A stretch of 64,000 nt of DNA. Source: Alphaproteobacteria bacterium (GTDB taxonomy: Bacteria; Pseudomonadota; Alphaproteobacteria; Micavibrionales; Micavibrionaceae). Below the pieces are notes generated by a model. That model saw nothing but the letters and a program-made list of their open reading frames with translations, ran no database searches and was not told the DNA's origin. The stretch lies in assembly GCA_018000295.1 (NCBI GenBank), contig JAGNKE010000010.1, positions 1 to 64,000 of the forward strand, in the 5' to 3' direction. Position 1 is the stretch's first letter; each line of letters opens with the position of its first letter. Below, piece by piece: positions 43,396 through 52,641 of the stretch. A program made the translations under genes and the position numbers.

Positions 43396-44133
43396 TCAAT
43401 GAGCCAGAGCTTTTCTCCCCTGTTTTTGTTCGTACATTTCCTGGTCGGCGCTTTCGAGAATGTCCTCAATCCGGTCGCCGGAAACGAAATTCCGCAGACC
43501 AACGCTGGCGGTGATCGGGATCGTCTTTCCGTTCCATTCGGCCGTAAGATTATTCAGCCGCAGGGCCATTTGCTGCGCCCGCTTCATGGCTTTCTCGCGG
43601 TTCGTGCGCGGGAAGAGCAGGATAAACTCATCCCCGCCCAGCCGCGCCGCCGTGTCCATGGCGCGGATTTCGTTCATCAGAAATGTGGCCACTTTCTTCA
43701 GGCACGCGTCTCCGGCCTGGTGTCCGTAAGTATCGTTGATCGCCTTGAAATTATCGAGGTCGATCATGATCAGAAGCCCGCCTTCGTTCAAATCGCGGTT
43801 CACGCGATCCATCTCCCGGCCCAGCGTCTGAAAAAATCCGCGCCGATTGGTAATGCCCGTCAGTTCGTCGGTGGTCAGCACAGATTCCAAAGCCTCAATC
43901 CTTTGCTTTTGTTCGCGGACCGTTGCTTCCGAACGGGCGATCGCCCGATAGGCGGCCTTGAGCAATTCCTTGACGTCAACACCGTCAACGCTCTCCTGTC
44001 CGGACCCTCCAAGAAGATCGAAGATATCCAGCGCCCCGTCCAGAAACCCTTCGGAGCGAGTCAGTTCCAGTTTCCGGTCGCTCGCCGGTTTTTGCCTCTT
44101 GGCATAAGCAGTTTGAATAAGATCCGCAGTCAT
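43396..44133 (-). CDS. Diguanylate cyclase (GGDEF)
   Basis: The enzyme makes cyclic di-GMP from two GTP. From the ATG at 44133 (AAAGGG nine bases upstream) it is 245 aa; the frame is open further upstream but without need. The GGDEF domain is intact (DELTGITNRRGFF, MIDLDNFKAINDTYGH, LGGDEFILLFPR), and an RxxD inhibitory site (RAMD) lies five residues before GGDEF, so product feedback inhibition is likely. The short N-terminal part has no recognised sensor. No EAL domain is present. Confidence 0.9.
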   Translation of the reverse strand: MTADLIQTAYAKRQKPASDRKLELTRSEGFLDGALDIFDLLGGSGQESVDGVDVKELLKAAYRAIARSEATVREQKQRIEALESVLTTDELTGITNRRGFFQTLGREMDRVNRDLNEGGLLIMIDLDNFKAINDTYGHQAGDACLKKVATFLMNEIRAMDTAARLGGDEFILLFPRTNREKAMKRAQQMALRLNNLTAEWNGKTIPITASVGLRNFVSGDRIEDILESADQEMYEQKQGRKALAH

Positions 44134-44437
44134 AACAGCTACCCTTTCCCTAATAAGCCCGGAACCTCCGGGAAGTTCTCTCTCCCTGAAGGTATTGCGA
44201 TCTCTGTGCCAAGAAAAAAGAATAATCATAACAGTAGGATAGGCGGATATAATCAATCCTATCGTGGCAACAGTAGGGGGGCAGGGAAAAATAATATGGA
44301 TAATATTGCCCCGTAACCGGAAGACTTTGCCCTTTCTGGGAGCGAAAACAGAAAAGCTTTCTCCTTTAAGCCTGCGGGTCTTTGCGTTAGAATAGAGGGA
44401 GAATCCCCAAGCCAAACGCAGGGTTTTTGTTAACATT

Positions 44438-45364
44438 ATGAAATCAAACGCAATTTTTGGAAGACGGCCTCTCTATTTCGGTCTTCTGGCCGCTGTTGCC
44501 TGCCTGCTTGCTCCTGCAACGGCAAGGGCAGCCTCCGACCCGGCCACGCAGGCCGGACTGATCCCGCATAAGTCTTTGTATGAGATCAAAATGATCTCCA
44601 CCCGCAACAGTTCCCAGTTCCAGAACCTCAGCGGCCAGATGTACTACGAATGGCAGCCCTCCTGTGAGGCGTGGGTCTCCAACCACCGCTTTAATATGGT
44701 CTACGAATACACCGATGCGCCCTCCATGCGGATCACCAGCGATTATTCGACCTACGAGCCTTTTGACGGGAAAAGCATGAATTTTACTTCCCAGCGCAAG
44801 CGCGACGGCCAGATTTTCGAGGAGATCAGAGGCAGCGCGGAGATCACCCGCCCCTCGGAATCGCAAGCCAAATACACCATTCCCGAAGGCCTGATTCAGC
44901 CTCTGCCGCAAAGCACATTGTTTCCGATGTCGCACACTCTCATGGTGCTGCAGAAAATCAGGGCGGGAGAAAAATTTCACCGCGCAGTCATTTTCGATGG
45001 AAGCGATCAGGAAGGCCCGATGCAGGTCACCAGCTTCGTCGGAAAGCCCATTGAGCCAACGGACATAGTCCAGGTCGCCGCCGGGATTGACGGCGAACTG
45101 ATGCGCTCCAAGGCCTGGAAAGTCCGTCTGGCCTTTTTCCCGGATACTTCGGAGGAAGCCGGGGCGGATTATGAAATGAGCGTTGTATTCCATGAAAACG
45201 GCGTCATCAGCGATATTGTGATCGATTACGAGGATTTTTCGGTCTCTCAGAAGCTTGTGGCGCTTGAAAAGCTGGGAAGTGCCTGTACCGAAGGTAAACC
45301 GGCCCCGCAACCCTTAAAACAACCCGAGGCTAAAACCACAGAACCGCCCATCAAAAAACCTTGA
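44438..45364 (+). CDS. EipB-family (DUF1849) cell envelope protein
   Basis: The 308-aa protein begins with a signal peptide (LYFGLLAAVACLLAPATARA) and continues with a pattern typical of DUF1849: HKSLYEIKMISTRNSS, GQMYYEWQPSCEAWVSN, TYEPFDGKSMNF. The Brucella homologue EipB is a periplasmic beta-spiral protein needed for envelope integrity, with a conserved disulphide; here Cys residues are at the WQPSCEAW segment and near the C-terminus (GSACTEG). Its start is two bases past the far end of the diguanylate cyclase frame's upstream extension, in divergent orientation. Confidence 0.78.
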   Translation: MKSNAIFGRRPLYFGLLAAVACLLAPATARAASDPATQAGLIPHKSLYEIKMISTRNSSQFQNLSGQMYYEWQPSCEAWVSNHRFNMVYEYTDAPSMRITSDYSTYEPFDGKSMNFTSQRKRDGQIFEEIRGSAEITRPSESQAKYTIPEGLIQPLPQSTLFPMSHTLMVLQKIRAGEKFHRAVIFDGSDQEGPMQVTSFVGKPIEPTDIVQVAAGIDGELMRSKAWKVRLAFFPDTSEEAGADYEMSVVFHENGVISDIVIDYEDFSVSQKLVALEKLGSACTEGKPAPQPLKQPEAKTTEPPIKKP

Positions 45365-45454
45365 TTTTCTGAGTAATTTTAACGATTTGGAAAGCCCTTA
45401 CCCGTACGATGCAAGAGGATGCAGGCTGATTAAAGTCTTAATCAAAACTGAACG

Positions 45455-45874
45455 ATGAAACAGAAGGTTCTTATTGTCGAAGACAACGAACTCAACATGA
45501 AGCTCTTTAATGATCTTCTGGAGGCGCACGGCATTGAGACCATTCAGACACGGGACGGACGTCAGGCTTTTGGTCTGGCCAAGGCCCACAGGCCGGACCT
45601 GATAATTATGGATATACAACTGCCGGAAGTCTCCGGATTGGATATAACGAAAATGATCAAGGAAGATCCAGACCTTAAATCAATACCCGTGATCGCCGTC
45701 ACGGCGTTCGCCATGAAGGGGGACGAGCAGAAAATCCGCGAGGGCGGCTGTGAGGATTATATCTCCAAGCCGATTTCAGTCGCACGTTTCATCGAAATCG
45801 TTCGCCGCTATCTCGAAAAAGTTGAAACGGGCGGCCAATCGGCAAAGCAAATTCAGGAAAAGGGAGCGGTTTAA
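45455..45874 (+). CDS. divK: DivK-type single-domain response regulator
   Basis: DivK is a receiver-only regulator of asymmetric cell division in Caulobacter. The 139-aa protein has the acidic pair EDN (9-11), phospho-acceptor Asp53 in [12 protein letters not shown], Thr in VTAFAMKGD, and Lys in DYISKPIS. Its one-base separation from pleD reproduces the divK-pleD operon known from Caulobacter and its relatives, which supports the name more than sequence alone. Confidence 0.88.
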   Translation: MKQKVLIVEDNELNMKLFNDLLEAHGIETIQTRDGRQAFGLAKAHRPDLIIMDIQLPEVSGLDITKMIKEDPDLKSIPVIAVTAFAMKGDEQKIREGGCEDYISKPISVARFIEIVRRYLEKVETGGQSAKQIQEKGAV

Positions 45875-45875
45875 A

Positions 45876-47339
45876 ATGTCGGCACGGGTTCTGGTTGTTG
45901 ACGATATCCTCCCCAACGTCAAGCTTCTCGAAGCGAAGCTGAGTACGGAATATTACGAGGTTCTCACGGCGACCAGTGGCGCCGAGGCCTTGAAAAAAAT
46001 TGCCACGGACAACCCCGATATCGTCCTTCTCGATGTCATGATGCCCGGCATGGACGGGTTTGAGGTTTGTTCGATCATCAAGCGCAATCCTGAGACCGCG
46101 CATATCCCCGTGGTTATGGTTACAGCTCTAACGGATGCGCAGGACAAGGTGCGCGGCCTCGAAGCCGGAGCCGATGATTTTCTGAGCAAACCGATCAACG
46201 ATACGGCATTGATGGCGAGGGTGCGTTCTCTGGTGCGCCTTAAAATGGCTTTGGATGAATGGCGCCTGCGCGAGAACGCGGCCACGCAGTTCGGCGCGGT
46301 GACGGAGTCCCCGAGCGTTATGACAGAGCCGGTGGAGGGCGCACGCGTTCTGGTCATCGAAGACAAGGAATACGAAAGAACGAAAATCTCCGAAACCCTG
46401 ATGCGCGATCACAATATCGTCATGGGCGTGGATAACGGCGCCAAGGGAATAGAGCTGATCGCCAAATATGAATTCGACATCATCATGGTCAGCCTGAATT
46501 TGGAAAACGAGGACGGCCTGCGCCTCTGCTCCCATCTCAAATCCAACGAGCGCACGAGGTCCGTACCGATCGTCATGATCGCCGAACCCGATGATATGGT
46601 CTACGTCGCCCACGGACTCGAAATCGGCGCACATGATTATATCATGCGTCCTCTCGACAAGAACGAATTGCTGGCCCGCGTCCGCACCCAGATCCGCCGC
46701 AAGCGGTTCCAGGAACGCCTGCGCTCGACCTACGAGATCAGCTTGAACATGGCGCTGACCGACAGCCTGACGGGCCTCTATAACCGCCGCTATTTTGAGG
46801 TTCATCTCGAAAAGCTTCTCCAGAAAAATCTGGCCAGCCGCAAGGCGATGGCCGTGATTATGCTCGATATCGACCATTTCAAGAGTGTCAACGACACCTA
46901 CGGCCACAATGTCGGCGACGAGGTGCTGAAAACCTTCGGTGACCGCCTGACCGGAAGCTTGCGGAGCTTTGATCTTGTCGCCCGTCTCGGCGGCGAGGAA
47001 TTCGTGGTTCTCTTACCCGATATCTCCAAGGAAAGAGCCTATCTGGTCGCCGAGCGCCTGCGCCGCTCAATAGCCGAGAGACCGTTTCCCTGCAATGTCG
47101 AGGGCGGTTTTCTCAAGGTGACGGCATCGCTGGGTGCGGCGGTGATTGAGCATGGCGGCCACCAGATTCACGAAGTGCTGGACCGGGCGGATAAGTGCCT
47201 CTATGAGGCCAAGCGCGGCGGACGGAACTGTACGGTCTTTGAAGAAGTCGGTAAGATCGACCCGGATAAGTACAAGGAAAGTGCAAGAGCCAATTTCGAC
47301 GACGAGGGCGGGTTCGCGGGCGAAAGCGCGGCGCATTAA
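45876..47339 (+). CDS. pleD: PleD-type diguanylate cyclase response regulator (REC-REC-GGDEF)
   Basis: PleD makes cyclic di-GMP when phosphorylated and drives the motile-to-stalked transition in Caulobacter. The 487-aa protein has receiver 1 with Asp53 (VLLDVMMPGMDG), receiver 2 (about 153-270) where the acceptor position reads VSLNLENEDG without Asp, and GGEEF at 372-376 preceded by the RSFD inhibitory site. The degenerate second receiver matches its adaptor role in PleD. The ATG is one base after the divK stop. Confidence 0.93.
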   Translation: MSARVLVVDDILPNVKLLEAKLSTEYYEVLTATSGAEALKKIATDNPDIVLLDVMMPGMDGFEVCSIIKRNPETAHIPVVMVTALTDAQDKVRGLEAGADDFLSKPINDTALMARVRSLVRLKMALDEWRLRENAATQFGAVTESPSVMTEPVEGARVLVIEDKEYERTKISETLMRDHNIVMGVDNGAKGIELIAKYEFDIIMVSLNLENEDGLRLCSHLKSNERTRSVPIVMIAEPDDMVYVAHGLEIGAHDYIMRPLDKNELLARVRTQIRRKRFQERLRSTYEISLNMALTDSLTGLYNRRYFEVHLEKLLQKNLASRKAMAVIMLDIDHFKSVNDTYGHNVGDEVLKTFGDRLTGSLRSFDLVARLGGEEFVVLLPDISKERAYLVAERLRRSIAERPFPCNVEGGFLKVTASLGAAVIEHGGHQIHEVLDRADKCLYEAKRGGRNCTVFEEVGKIDPDKYKESARANFDDEGGFAGESAAH

Positions 47340-47368
47340 GTATCGGATAGTCTAAAGCCAAAAAAAAC

Positions 47369-47391
47369 AAAAGCGCCGCAAGGCGCTTTTT
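47369..47391. terminator. Bidirectional rho-independent terminator between pleD and rpmG
   Basis: AAAAGCGCC-GCAA-GGCGCTTTTT forms a 9-bp stem with a GCAA tetraloop. It ends in TTTTT on the plus strand and is followed by a T-rich run on the minus strand (TTTTGTTTTTTT), serving both convergent genes. Confidence 0.88.
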
Positions 47392-47414
47392 GCATGAAAC
47401 AAAAAAGGAAGCTG

Positions 47415-47618
47415 TTATTGCTTCTTGGAGGGGGGCATCTTCTTTTCGACAAACATGACGTGCATCCCCTTTTTGCCTGTCTCGGGATTAACCGCCCAGG
47501 GGTCGTACTTCTTCTTCTGCAGTTTGTATTCTGCGCGGGCGCTGCGTTTGGCGTAGTAACGGTAGCCCGTTCCCGCTTCGCTTTCCAGCCTGACTTTTAC
47601 GTATGAGGCCTTTGCCAT
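47415..47618 (-). CDS. rpmG: 50S ribosomal protein L33 (bL33)
   Basis: The protein (67 aa from the ATG at 47618; an ATG two codons earlier is too close to the AGGAG) contains VKVRLESEAGTGYRYYAKRS and KLQKKKYDPWAVNPETGKKG, matching the L33 beta-ribbon, with a basic tail (EKKMPPSKKQ). It is slightly longer than the usual 55 residues. It lies between pleD and rnr, a common place for rpmG in alphaproteobacteria. Confidence 0.82.
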   Translation of the reverse strand: MAKASYVKVRLESEAGTGYRYYAKRSARAEYKLQKKKYDPWAVNPETGKKGMHVMFVEKKMPPSKKQ

Positions 47619-47692
47619 AGCCATAAACTCCTGTGTTCGAAGTGCGTTTTATGCCGACTTTGGATCGGCTTGTCAAGTCTTAATGGAGGGCT

Positions 47693-49984
47693 TTAATCCC
47701 GCTCCTTGCGCCATTTTTGGCCTTTTCCTTTCGGGCCGCCGCCTTTGCGTCCGCCCTTGCCCCGGCGCTTGGGCCCGCCCTCGCGCCTGTCTTGCCCTTC
47801 GCGGTCATGGCGACCTTTGGGCGGATTGGGCTTTTTAAGGCCGGGAAGATCGGCGCCGACAGGCGGTCCGGCAAGTTCGAACAGGCTGCTGCCTGTTATC
47901 CCGCTGGCCTCGACGATCCTCACGACCACCGGGGCGCCCAGACGGTAGACCCGCCCATGCCGCCGTCCGACCAGCGCATGTGCCCGCTCGTCATGGATAT
48001 AGAAATCATCGCGCAGGCTGCGGGCAGGGACCAGCCCGTCTGCCCCGGTTTCATCCAGCGCAACGAAGAGTCCGAATCGCGTCACACCGCTGATTTTTCC
48101 TGCAAACTCCGCCCCGATCCGCTCCGAAAGATAGGCGCCCGTGAAGCGGTCGATGGCGTTACGCTCGGCCTCCATGGAGGTTCGCTCGGTCGCGGAGATA
48201 TGCTGGCAGATTTCATCCAGCCTCACTTTCTCTTCTTCCATCATCTCACCGGGGCCAAGTCCGAACGCGCCGATCAAGGCGCGGTGAACCAGCAGGTCCG
48301 AATAGCGCCGGATGGGGGAAGTGAAATGCGCGTATTTCTGCAGGGCCAGCCCGAAATGCCCGATATTGTTCGTGGAGTAATTCGCCTGACTCTGCGAACG
48401 CAAAATCACCTGCGAGATCAGATGGGAGTAGGGCAGTTTGGCGGCGTGTTTCAAAACCTGATTGAGCTGCATCGGCTGCACGACCTGACCCTTGGGCAGG
48501 GACAGTCCGAAGCTCTCGACGAACTCGCGGGCACTTTCCAGCTTCTCGTAGGAGGGACGGTCATGCACCCGGTAGACGCAGGGGAAGGTCTTTTTCCCCT
48601 CAAGCGCCGAGGCCGCCGCAACGTTGGCAAGGATCATGAATTCTTCGATCAGCTTGTGAGAGTCCAGCCGCGCACGGGGCTTCACCCCGATCATGTCGCC
48701 CTTGTCATTCAAAAGGATTTGCCGTTCGGGAAGATCGAGTTCCAGCGCCCCGCGCACCTCCCGCGCCTTGTCGAGAATTTTAAACACCTCATAAAGAGGT
48801 TTAATGACCCGTTCGACAAGCGGCCCGGTCAGATCGTCCGGCGAGCCGTCTTTCGCGGTCTGCACCTGCTCATAGGTCAGGCGCGCAACCGAACGCATCA
48901 GCCCGCGCACGAATTTATATTTCTGCAGAACGCCCTGCTTGTCGATCCACAGATGCACGGCCATCGTCGCCCGTGGCTCGTTCGGGCGCAGGGAACAGAG
49001 GTCGTTCGAGAGCGCCTCGGGGAGCATCGGCACGACCCGGTCGGGGAAATAGGTGGAATTCCCGCGCCGCTGCGCCTCATTATCCAGCGCCGTTCCGGTC
49101 CGCACATAATGGGCGACGTCCGCAATCGCCACGATCAGGTGATAACTCCCGTCGTCAAGTTTTTCTGCAAACACGGCGTCATCGAAATCCCGCGCATCCG
49201 GCCCGTCGATGGTGACCAGCGGAAAATTCCGCAGATCCTCGCGCCCCTTGAGATCCGGCACAGTCATTTTTTCTGTTTCGGCAACGACGCGGTCGGGGAA
49301 TTCCTCCCGCAACCCCGCCTCGTGCAGGCTGATGAGGCTGATCGCCCGCGGGTCGCCCTGACGCCCGAGCACGCTGATCACCCTCACCTTTTGGCGCTTG
49401 GCGCCTTTCGCCGGAAGAATCTCGGCAATCACAAGATCGCCGTCCTCCGCGCCGTTCCGATCGGCCAGCGCGATTTCATAATCGAACTTCGCCCGCTTTT
49501 CCGTCGGCTGCACGATCGCCCCGCCCTTCGTCAGGCGCAGGACGCCGAGAACCCGGCCCATCGTTGAATCGATCACGCGGATGATATGGGCGTCATAGCC
49601 CTCTTCGGATCGCTCGAACCGCGCCAGCATCCGCATCCCTTCGGAAATTTTCGGGAAATGCTTGTTATCGGGGGCGACTTCGATGCGCGGGACTTCGCCC
49701 TGCAATTCCGTATTCCAATCGACAGGTCGGGCGAGGACATCGCCGTCGATCTCGATTTTTGTAATCTCGATCACGCCCACGGCGGGCAGTCCCTGCGGCG
49801 CAGTGAAGTTGCCGCCCGGTTGCTTGGTAATCAGCCCGTCTTTCTCAAGTTTTTTGAGAATCTGTTTGAGGGCGACACGGTTTTCCCCGCCCTTGATCCC
49901 GAAGGCGCGGGCGACCTCGCGTTTGGTGACGGGGATTTTAGATGAACGGATAAATTCCAGGATTTCTGAGAGTTCAAGACTCAT
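47693..49984 (-). CDS. rnr: Ribonuclease R
   Basis: RNase R is a processive 3'-5' exoribonuclease that degrades structured RNA. The 763-aa protein has an N-terminal winged-helix-like part, cold-shock domains, the RNB catalytic core (VTIDGPDARDFDDAVFAEKL with its Asp cluster, about 265-285), and an S1 domain (FAGKISGVTRFGLFVALDE, about 637-655). It ends in a very basic Lys/Gly/Arg tail (KGGRKGGGPKGKGQKWRKERD) expected for RNase R. It is 54 bases downstream of topA. Confidence 0.95.
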   Translation of the reverse strand: MSLELSEILEFIRSSKIPVTKREVARAFGIKGGENRVALKQILKKLEKDGLITKQPGGNFTAPQGLPAVGVIEITKIEIDGDVLARPVDWNTELQGEVPRIEVAPDNKHFPKISEGMRMLARFERSEEGYDAHIIRVIDSTMGRVLGVLRLTKGGAIVQPTEKRAKFDYEIALADRNGAEDGDLVIAEILPAKGAKRQKVRVISVLGRQGDPRAISLISLHEAGLREEFPDRVVAETEKMTVPDLKGREDLRNFPLVTIDGPDARDFDDAVFAEKLDDGSYHLIVAIADVAHYVRTGTALDNEAQRRGNSTYFPDRVVPMLPEALSNDLCSLRPNEPRATMAVHLWIDKQGVLQKYKFVRGLMRSVARLTYEQVQTAKDGSPDDLTGPLVERVIKPLYEVFKILDKAREVRGALELDLPERQILLNDKGDMIGVKPRARLDSHKLIEEFMILANVAAASALEGKKTFPCVYRVHDRPSYEKLESAREFVESFGLSLPKGQVVQPMQLNQVLKHAAKLPYSHLISQVILRSQSQANYSTNNIGHFGLALQKYAHFTSPIRRYSDLLVHRALIGAFGLGPGEMMEEEKVRLDEICQHISATERTSMEAERNAIDRFTGAYLSERIGAEFAGKISGVTRFGLFVALDETGADGLVPARSLRDDFYIHDERAHALVGRRHGRVYRLGAPVVVRIVEASGITGSSLFELAGPPVGADLPGLKKPNPPKGRHDREGQDRREGGPKRRGKGGRKGGGPKGKGQKWRKERD

Positions 49985-50038
49985 GAGTATTCAATTTCTG
50001 AAGAGACAAATATGATAAATATAATAGTGCGCGGCGGC

Positions 50039-52618
50039 TCATTCTTCAGCCGCGCCGGATTTTTTTGCGGACGCTTTCTTTTTACTGCCGCCGGACTTTT
50101 TCTTGCCGGCAGGTTTCTTGTCCGCAGTCTTTCTACGCGTGAAAGGCTTTTTCCCTTCGGCTTCACGTTTCGCAGCTTTCTCGGCGGCGAGCGCCAGAAC
50201 CTCGACGGCGCGGTTCATCCCTACGAACAGCACGTCATCGTCCTTGGGCAGGGAAGTGAACTTGTCCGCATGTTTGAGGAACGGGCCGAACCGCCCGATG
50301 CCGGCCTGAATCATCAGGCCCGTTTCGGGATGCGTTCCGACGTCGCGGGGCAGGGCCAGAAGCTTCAACGCGCCCTCAAGCGTGACCTCGTCCAGCGGCA
50401 ATCCTTTCGGCAGTCCCTGGCGTTTGGGTTTGGGCTTTACGCGCTTCTTGGGTTTTTTCGGCGCCTTTTTTCCTTCTTCCTTAGCCTTGGCTTTCGCCTC
50501 TTCATAGGCCTTGAGTTCGGCCTTCTCGGCGGCGATATCCTCCGCCAGTTCCGGTGCCGGATCGATCTGCACATAAGGTCCGTAAGGTCCGCGCCGCAGG
50601 GAGACCGTGCGCCCCGTGCCCGGCTCTGTGCCTAGGATTTTCGGTTCGTTCGCCAGCGCCGCACCATCTCCGTTCTCGCCGTCAGGAACGATCAGCGGGC
50701 GGGTGAATTTGCACTCGGGATAATTCGAACAGCCGATAAACGCTCCGAATTTCCCGAGCCGCAGCCCGAGCTTCCCGTCCGGCAAGGCGGCATTCTCCGC
50801 GCAAGCCTTGCATTTTTTCGGATCGATGGAGTTCCCGTTGGCATCCTTTTCCGGCGGGAAGAAATGCGGCCCGAGTTCCTCATCGAGATGGTCGATGACA
50901 TTCGTGATCGTGAGTTCCTTTGTGCCGTCCAAAGCGGTTTTGAAATCCCGCCAGAACAGCTTGAGCGCCTCTTTCCACGCCACATGGCCCGACGCAATCG
51001 CGTCCAGCTCTTCCTCAAGATTGGCGGTGAACCCGTAATCGACATACTGCGCGAAAAATTTCGCCAGAAATGTCGTGACCAGCCGCCCGCGATCCTCGGG
51101 GATAAAGCGCCGCTTCTCCAACTTCACATAATTTCTGTCCCGCAGAACCTGCAAGATAGAGGCATAAGTGGAGGGCCGCCCGATCCCGAGTTCCTCCAGA
51201 CGTTTAACGAGAGAAGCTTCGGAATAGCGCGGCGGCGGCTGCGTGAAATGCTGGTTGGGCGTGACATCCACAAGTTTCGTCGCGTCCCGTTCCTGCATCG
51301 GCGGCAGGATGCGGTTGTCTTCGCTCTCGTTTTTGTCGTCGTCCGTGTCTTCCTGATACAGCGTCAGGAATCCGGGGAACAGGATCACCGATCCGTTGGC
51401 CCGCAGGATCACATCATCCGTCCCTTCGGACAAATCGACCTTGACCTGCTCAAGCACTGCGTTTTCCATCTGCGAGGCAATCGTGCGCTTCCAGATCAGC
51501 TCGTAAAGTTTCCGCTGGTCTTCCTGCATCGGTCCGCCCGAACGCCCCGGCAGCACAGAGAGATTGGTGGGGCGGATCGCCTCGTGCGCTTCCTGCGCGT
51601 TCTTCGCCTTGGATTTGTAAAGGCGCGGCGCATCGGGCAGAAACTTATCGCCATATTCCTTTTTAATGACACTGCGGCATTGCTGCACGGCCTCGTCGGA
51701 CAAAGTCGTTCCGTCTGTCCGCATATAGGTAATGTAACCGTCTTCGTAGAGATTCTGCGCCGTCCGCATGGTCTGCGAAGCCGACATCCCGAGTTTGCGC
51801 GAAGCCTCCATTTGCAGGCTTGAAGTAATGAAGGGCGGGGCAGGGAAGCGCCGCGCCTGCTTTTTCTCGATCTTCTGCACGGAGAGATTTTTGGAGCGGA
51901 TGCGCTCGACGGCAAGATTCGCCTGTTCCGCGGTTCCGATATCCATCTTGTCCAGCTTGTTTCCGGCCAGATGGGTCAGGCGGGCGGTGAACGGCGCACC
52001 CTCAGGCGTCCGTAGCCGCGCCTCGATGCTCCAGTATTCCTCGGTAATAAACTTCTCGATCTCCGCTTCCCGCTCACAAATGAGCCGCAGCGCAACCGAT
52101 TGAACCCGCCCCGCTGACCGTGAACCGGGCAGCTTGCGCCACAGGACGGGCGACAGGTTGAAGCCCACAAGATAATCCAGCGCCCGCCGCGCCAGATAGG
52201 CGTCGATCAGACGGACATCGAGTTCCCGCGGATGGCTGAACGCCTCCTGCACCGCGCTTTTGGTGATTTCATTGAACGTCACGCGCTTGACGTTTTTCCC
52301 CTCCAGCAGATTTTCATCGTTCAGGATTTCCTGGATATGCCACGCGATCGCCTCTCCTTCGCGGTCCGGGTCAGGGGCGAGATAGAGGTTTTTGGCGGAC
52401 TTCACGGCGCGTTTGATCTCGCGCACGTTTTTCTCGGCGCGTTCGCCAAGCTGCCACTTCATTTTGAAATTTTCGTCAGGCAGGACGGAGCCGTCCTTGT
52501 TCACGAGGTCGCGGACATGACCGTAGGAGGCGATCACTTCGAAATCGGGGCCAAGGTATTTATGAATCGTTTTGGCCTTGGCGGGCGACTCGACAATGAC
52601 AAGATTAGGGGCGCTCAA
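50039..52618 (-). CDS. topA: DNA topoisomerase I
   Basis: TopA relaxes negatively supercoiled DNA. The 859-aa protein has the Toprim start (LVIVESPAKAKTIHKYLG), the active-site Tyr298 in GYITYMRTDGTTLSDEA, zinc-finger-like CKACAEN..GCSNYPEC and repeated C-terminal GKFGAFIGCSNYP / GRFGPFLKHADKF units. The tail is Lys/Ala-rich (KKKASAKKSGAAEE). It starts at TTG, with GAGGG six bases upstream. It follows dprA on the same strand. Confidence 0.96.
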   Translation of the reverse strand: MSAPNLVIVESPAKAKTIHKYLGPDFEVIASYGHVRDLVNKDGSVLPDENFKMKWQLGERAEKNVREIKRAVKSAKNLYLAPDPDREGEAIAWHIQEILNDENLLEGKNVKRVTFNEITKSAVQEAFSHPRELDVRLIDAYLARRALDYLVGFNLSPVLWRKLPGSRSAGRVQSVALRLICEREAEIEKFITEEYWSIEARLRTPEGAPFTARLTHLAGNKLDKMDIGTAEQANLAVERIRSKNLSVQKIEKKQARRFPAPPFITSSLQMEASRKLGMSASQTMRTAQNLYEDGYITYMRTDGTTLSDEAVQQCRSVIKKEYGDKFLPDAPRLYKSKAKNAQEAHEAIRPTNLSVLPGRSGGPMQEDQRKLYELIWKRTIASQMENAVLEQVKVDLSEGTDDVILRANGSVILFPGFLTLYQEDTDDDKNESEDNRILPPMQERDATKLVDVTPNQHFTQPPPRYSEASLVKRLEELGIGRPSTYASILQVLRDRNYVKLEKRRFIPEDRGRLVTTFLAKFFAQYVDYGFTANLEEELDAIASGHVAWKEALKLFWRDFKTALDGTKELTITNVIDHLDEELGPHFFPPEKDANGNSIDPKKCKACAENAALPDGKLGLRLGKFGAFIGCSNYPECKFTRPLIVPDGENGDGAALANEPKILGTEPGTGRTVSLRRGPYGPYVQIDPAPELAEDIAAEKAELKAYEEAKAKAKEEGKKAPKKPKKRVKPKPKRQGLPKGLPLDEVTLEGALKLLALPRDVGTHPETGLMIQAGIGRFGPFLKHADKFTSLPKDDDVLFVGMNRAVEVLALAAEKAAKREAEGKKPFTRRKTADKKPAGKKKSGGSKKKASAKKSGAAEE

Positions 52619-52641
52619 TCTCTTCCCTCAATATATTAACT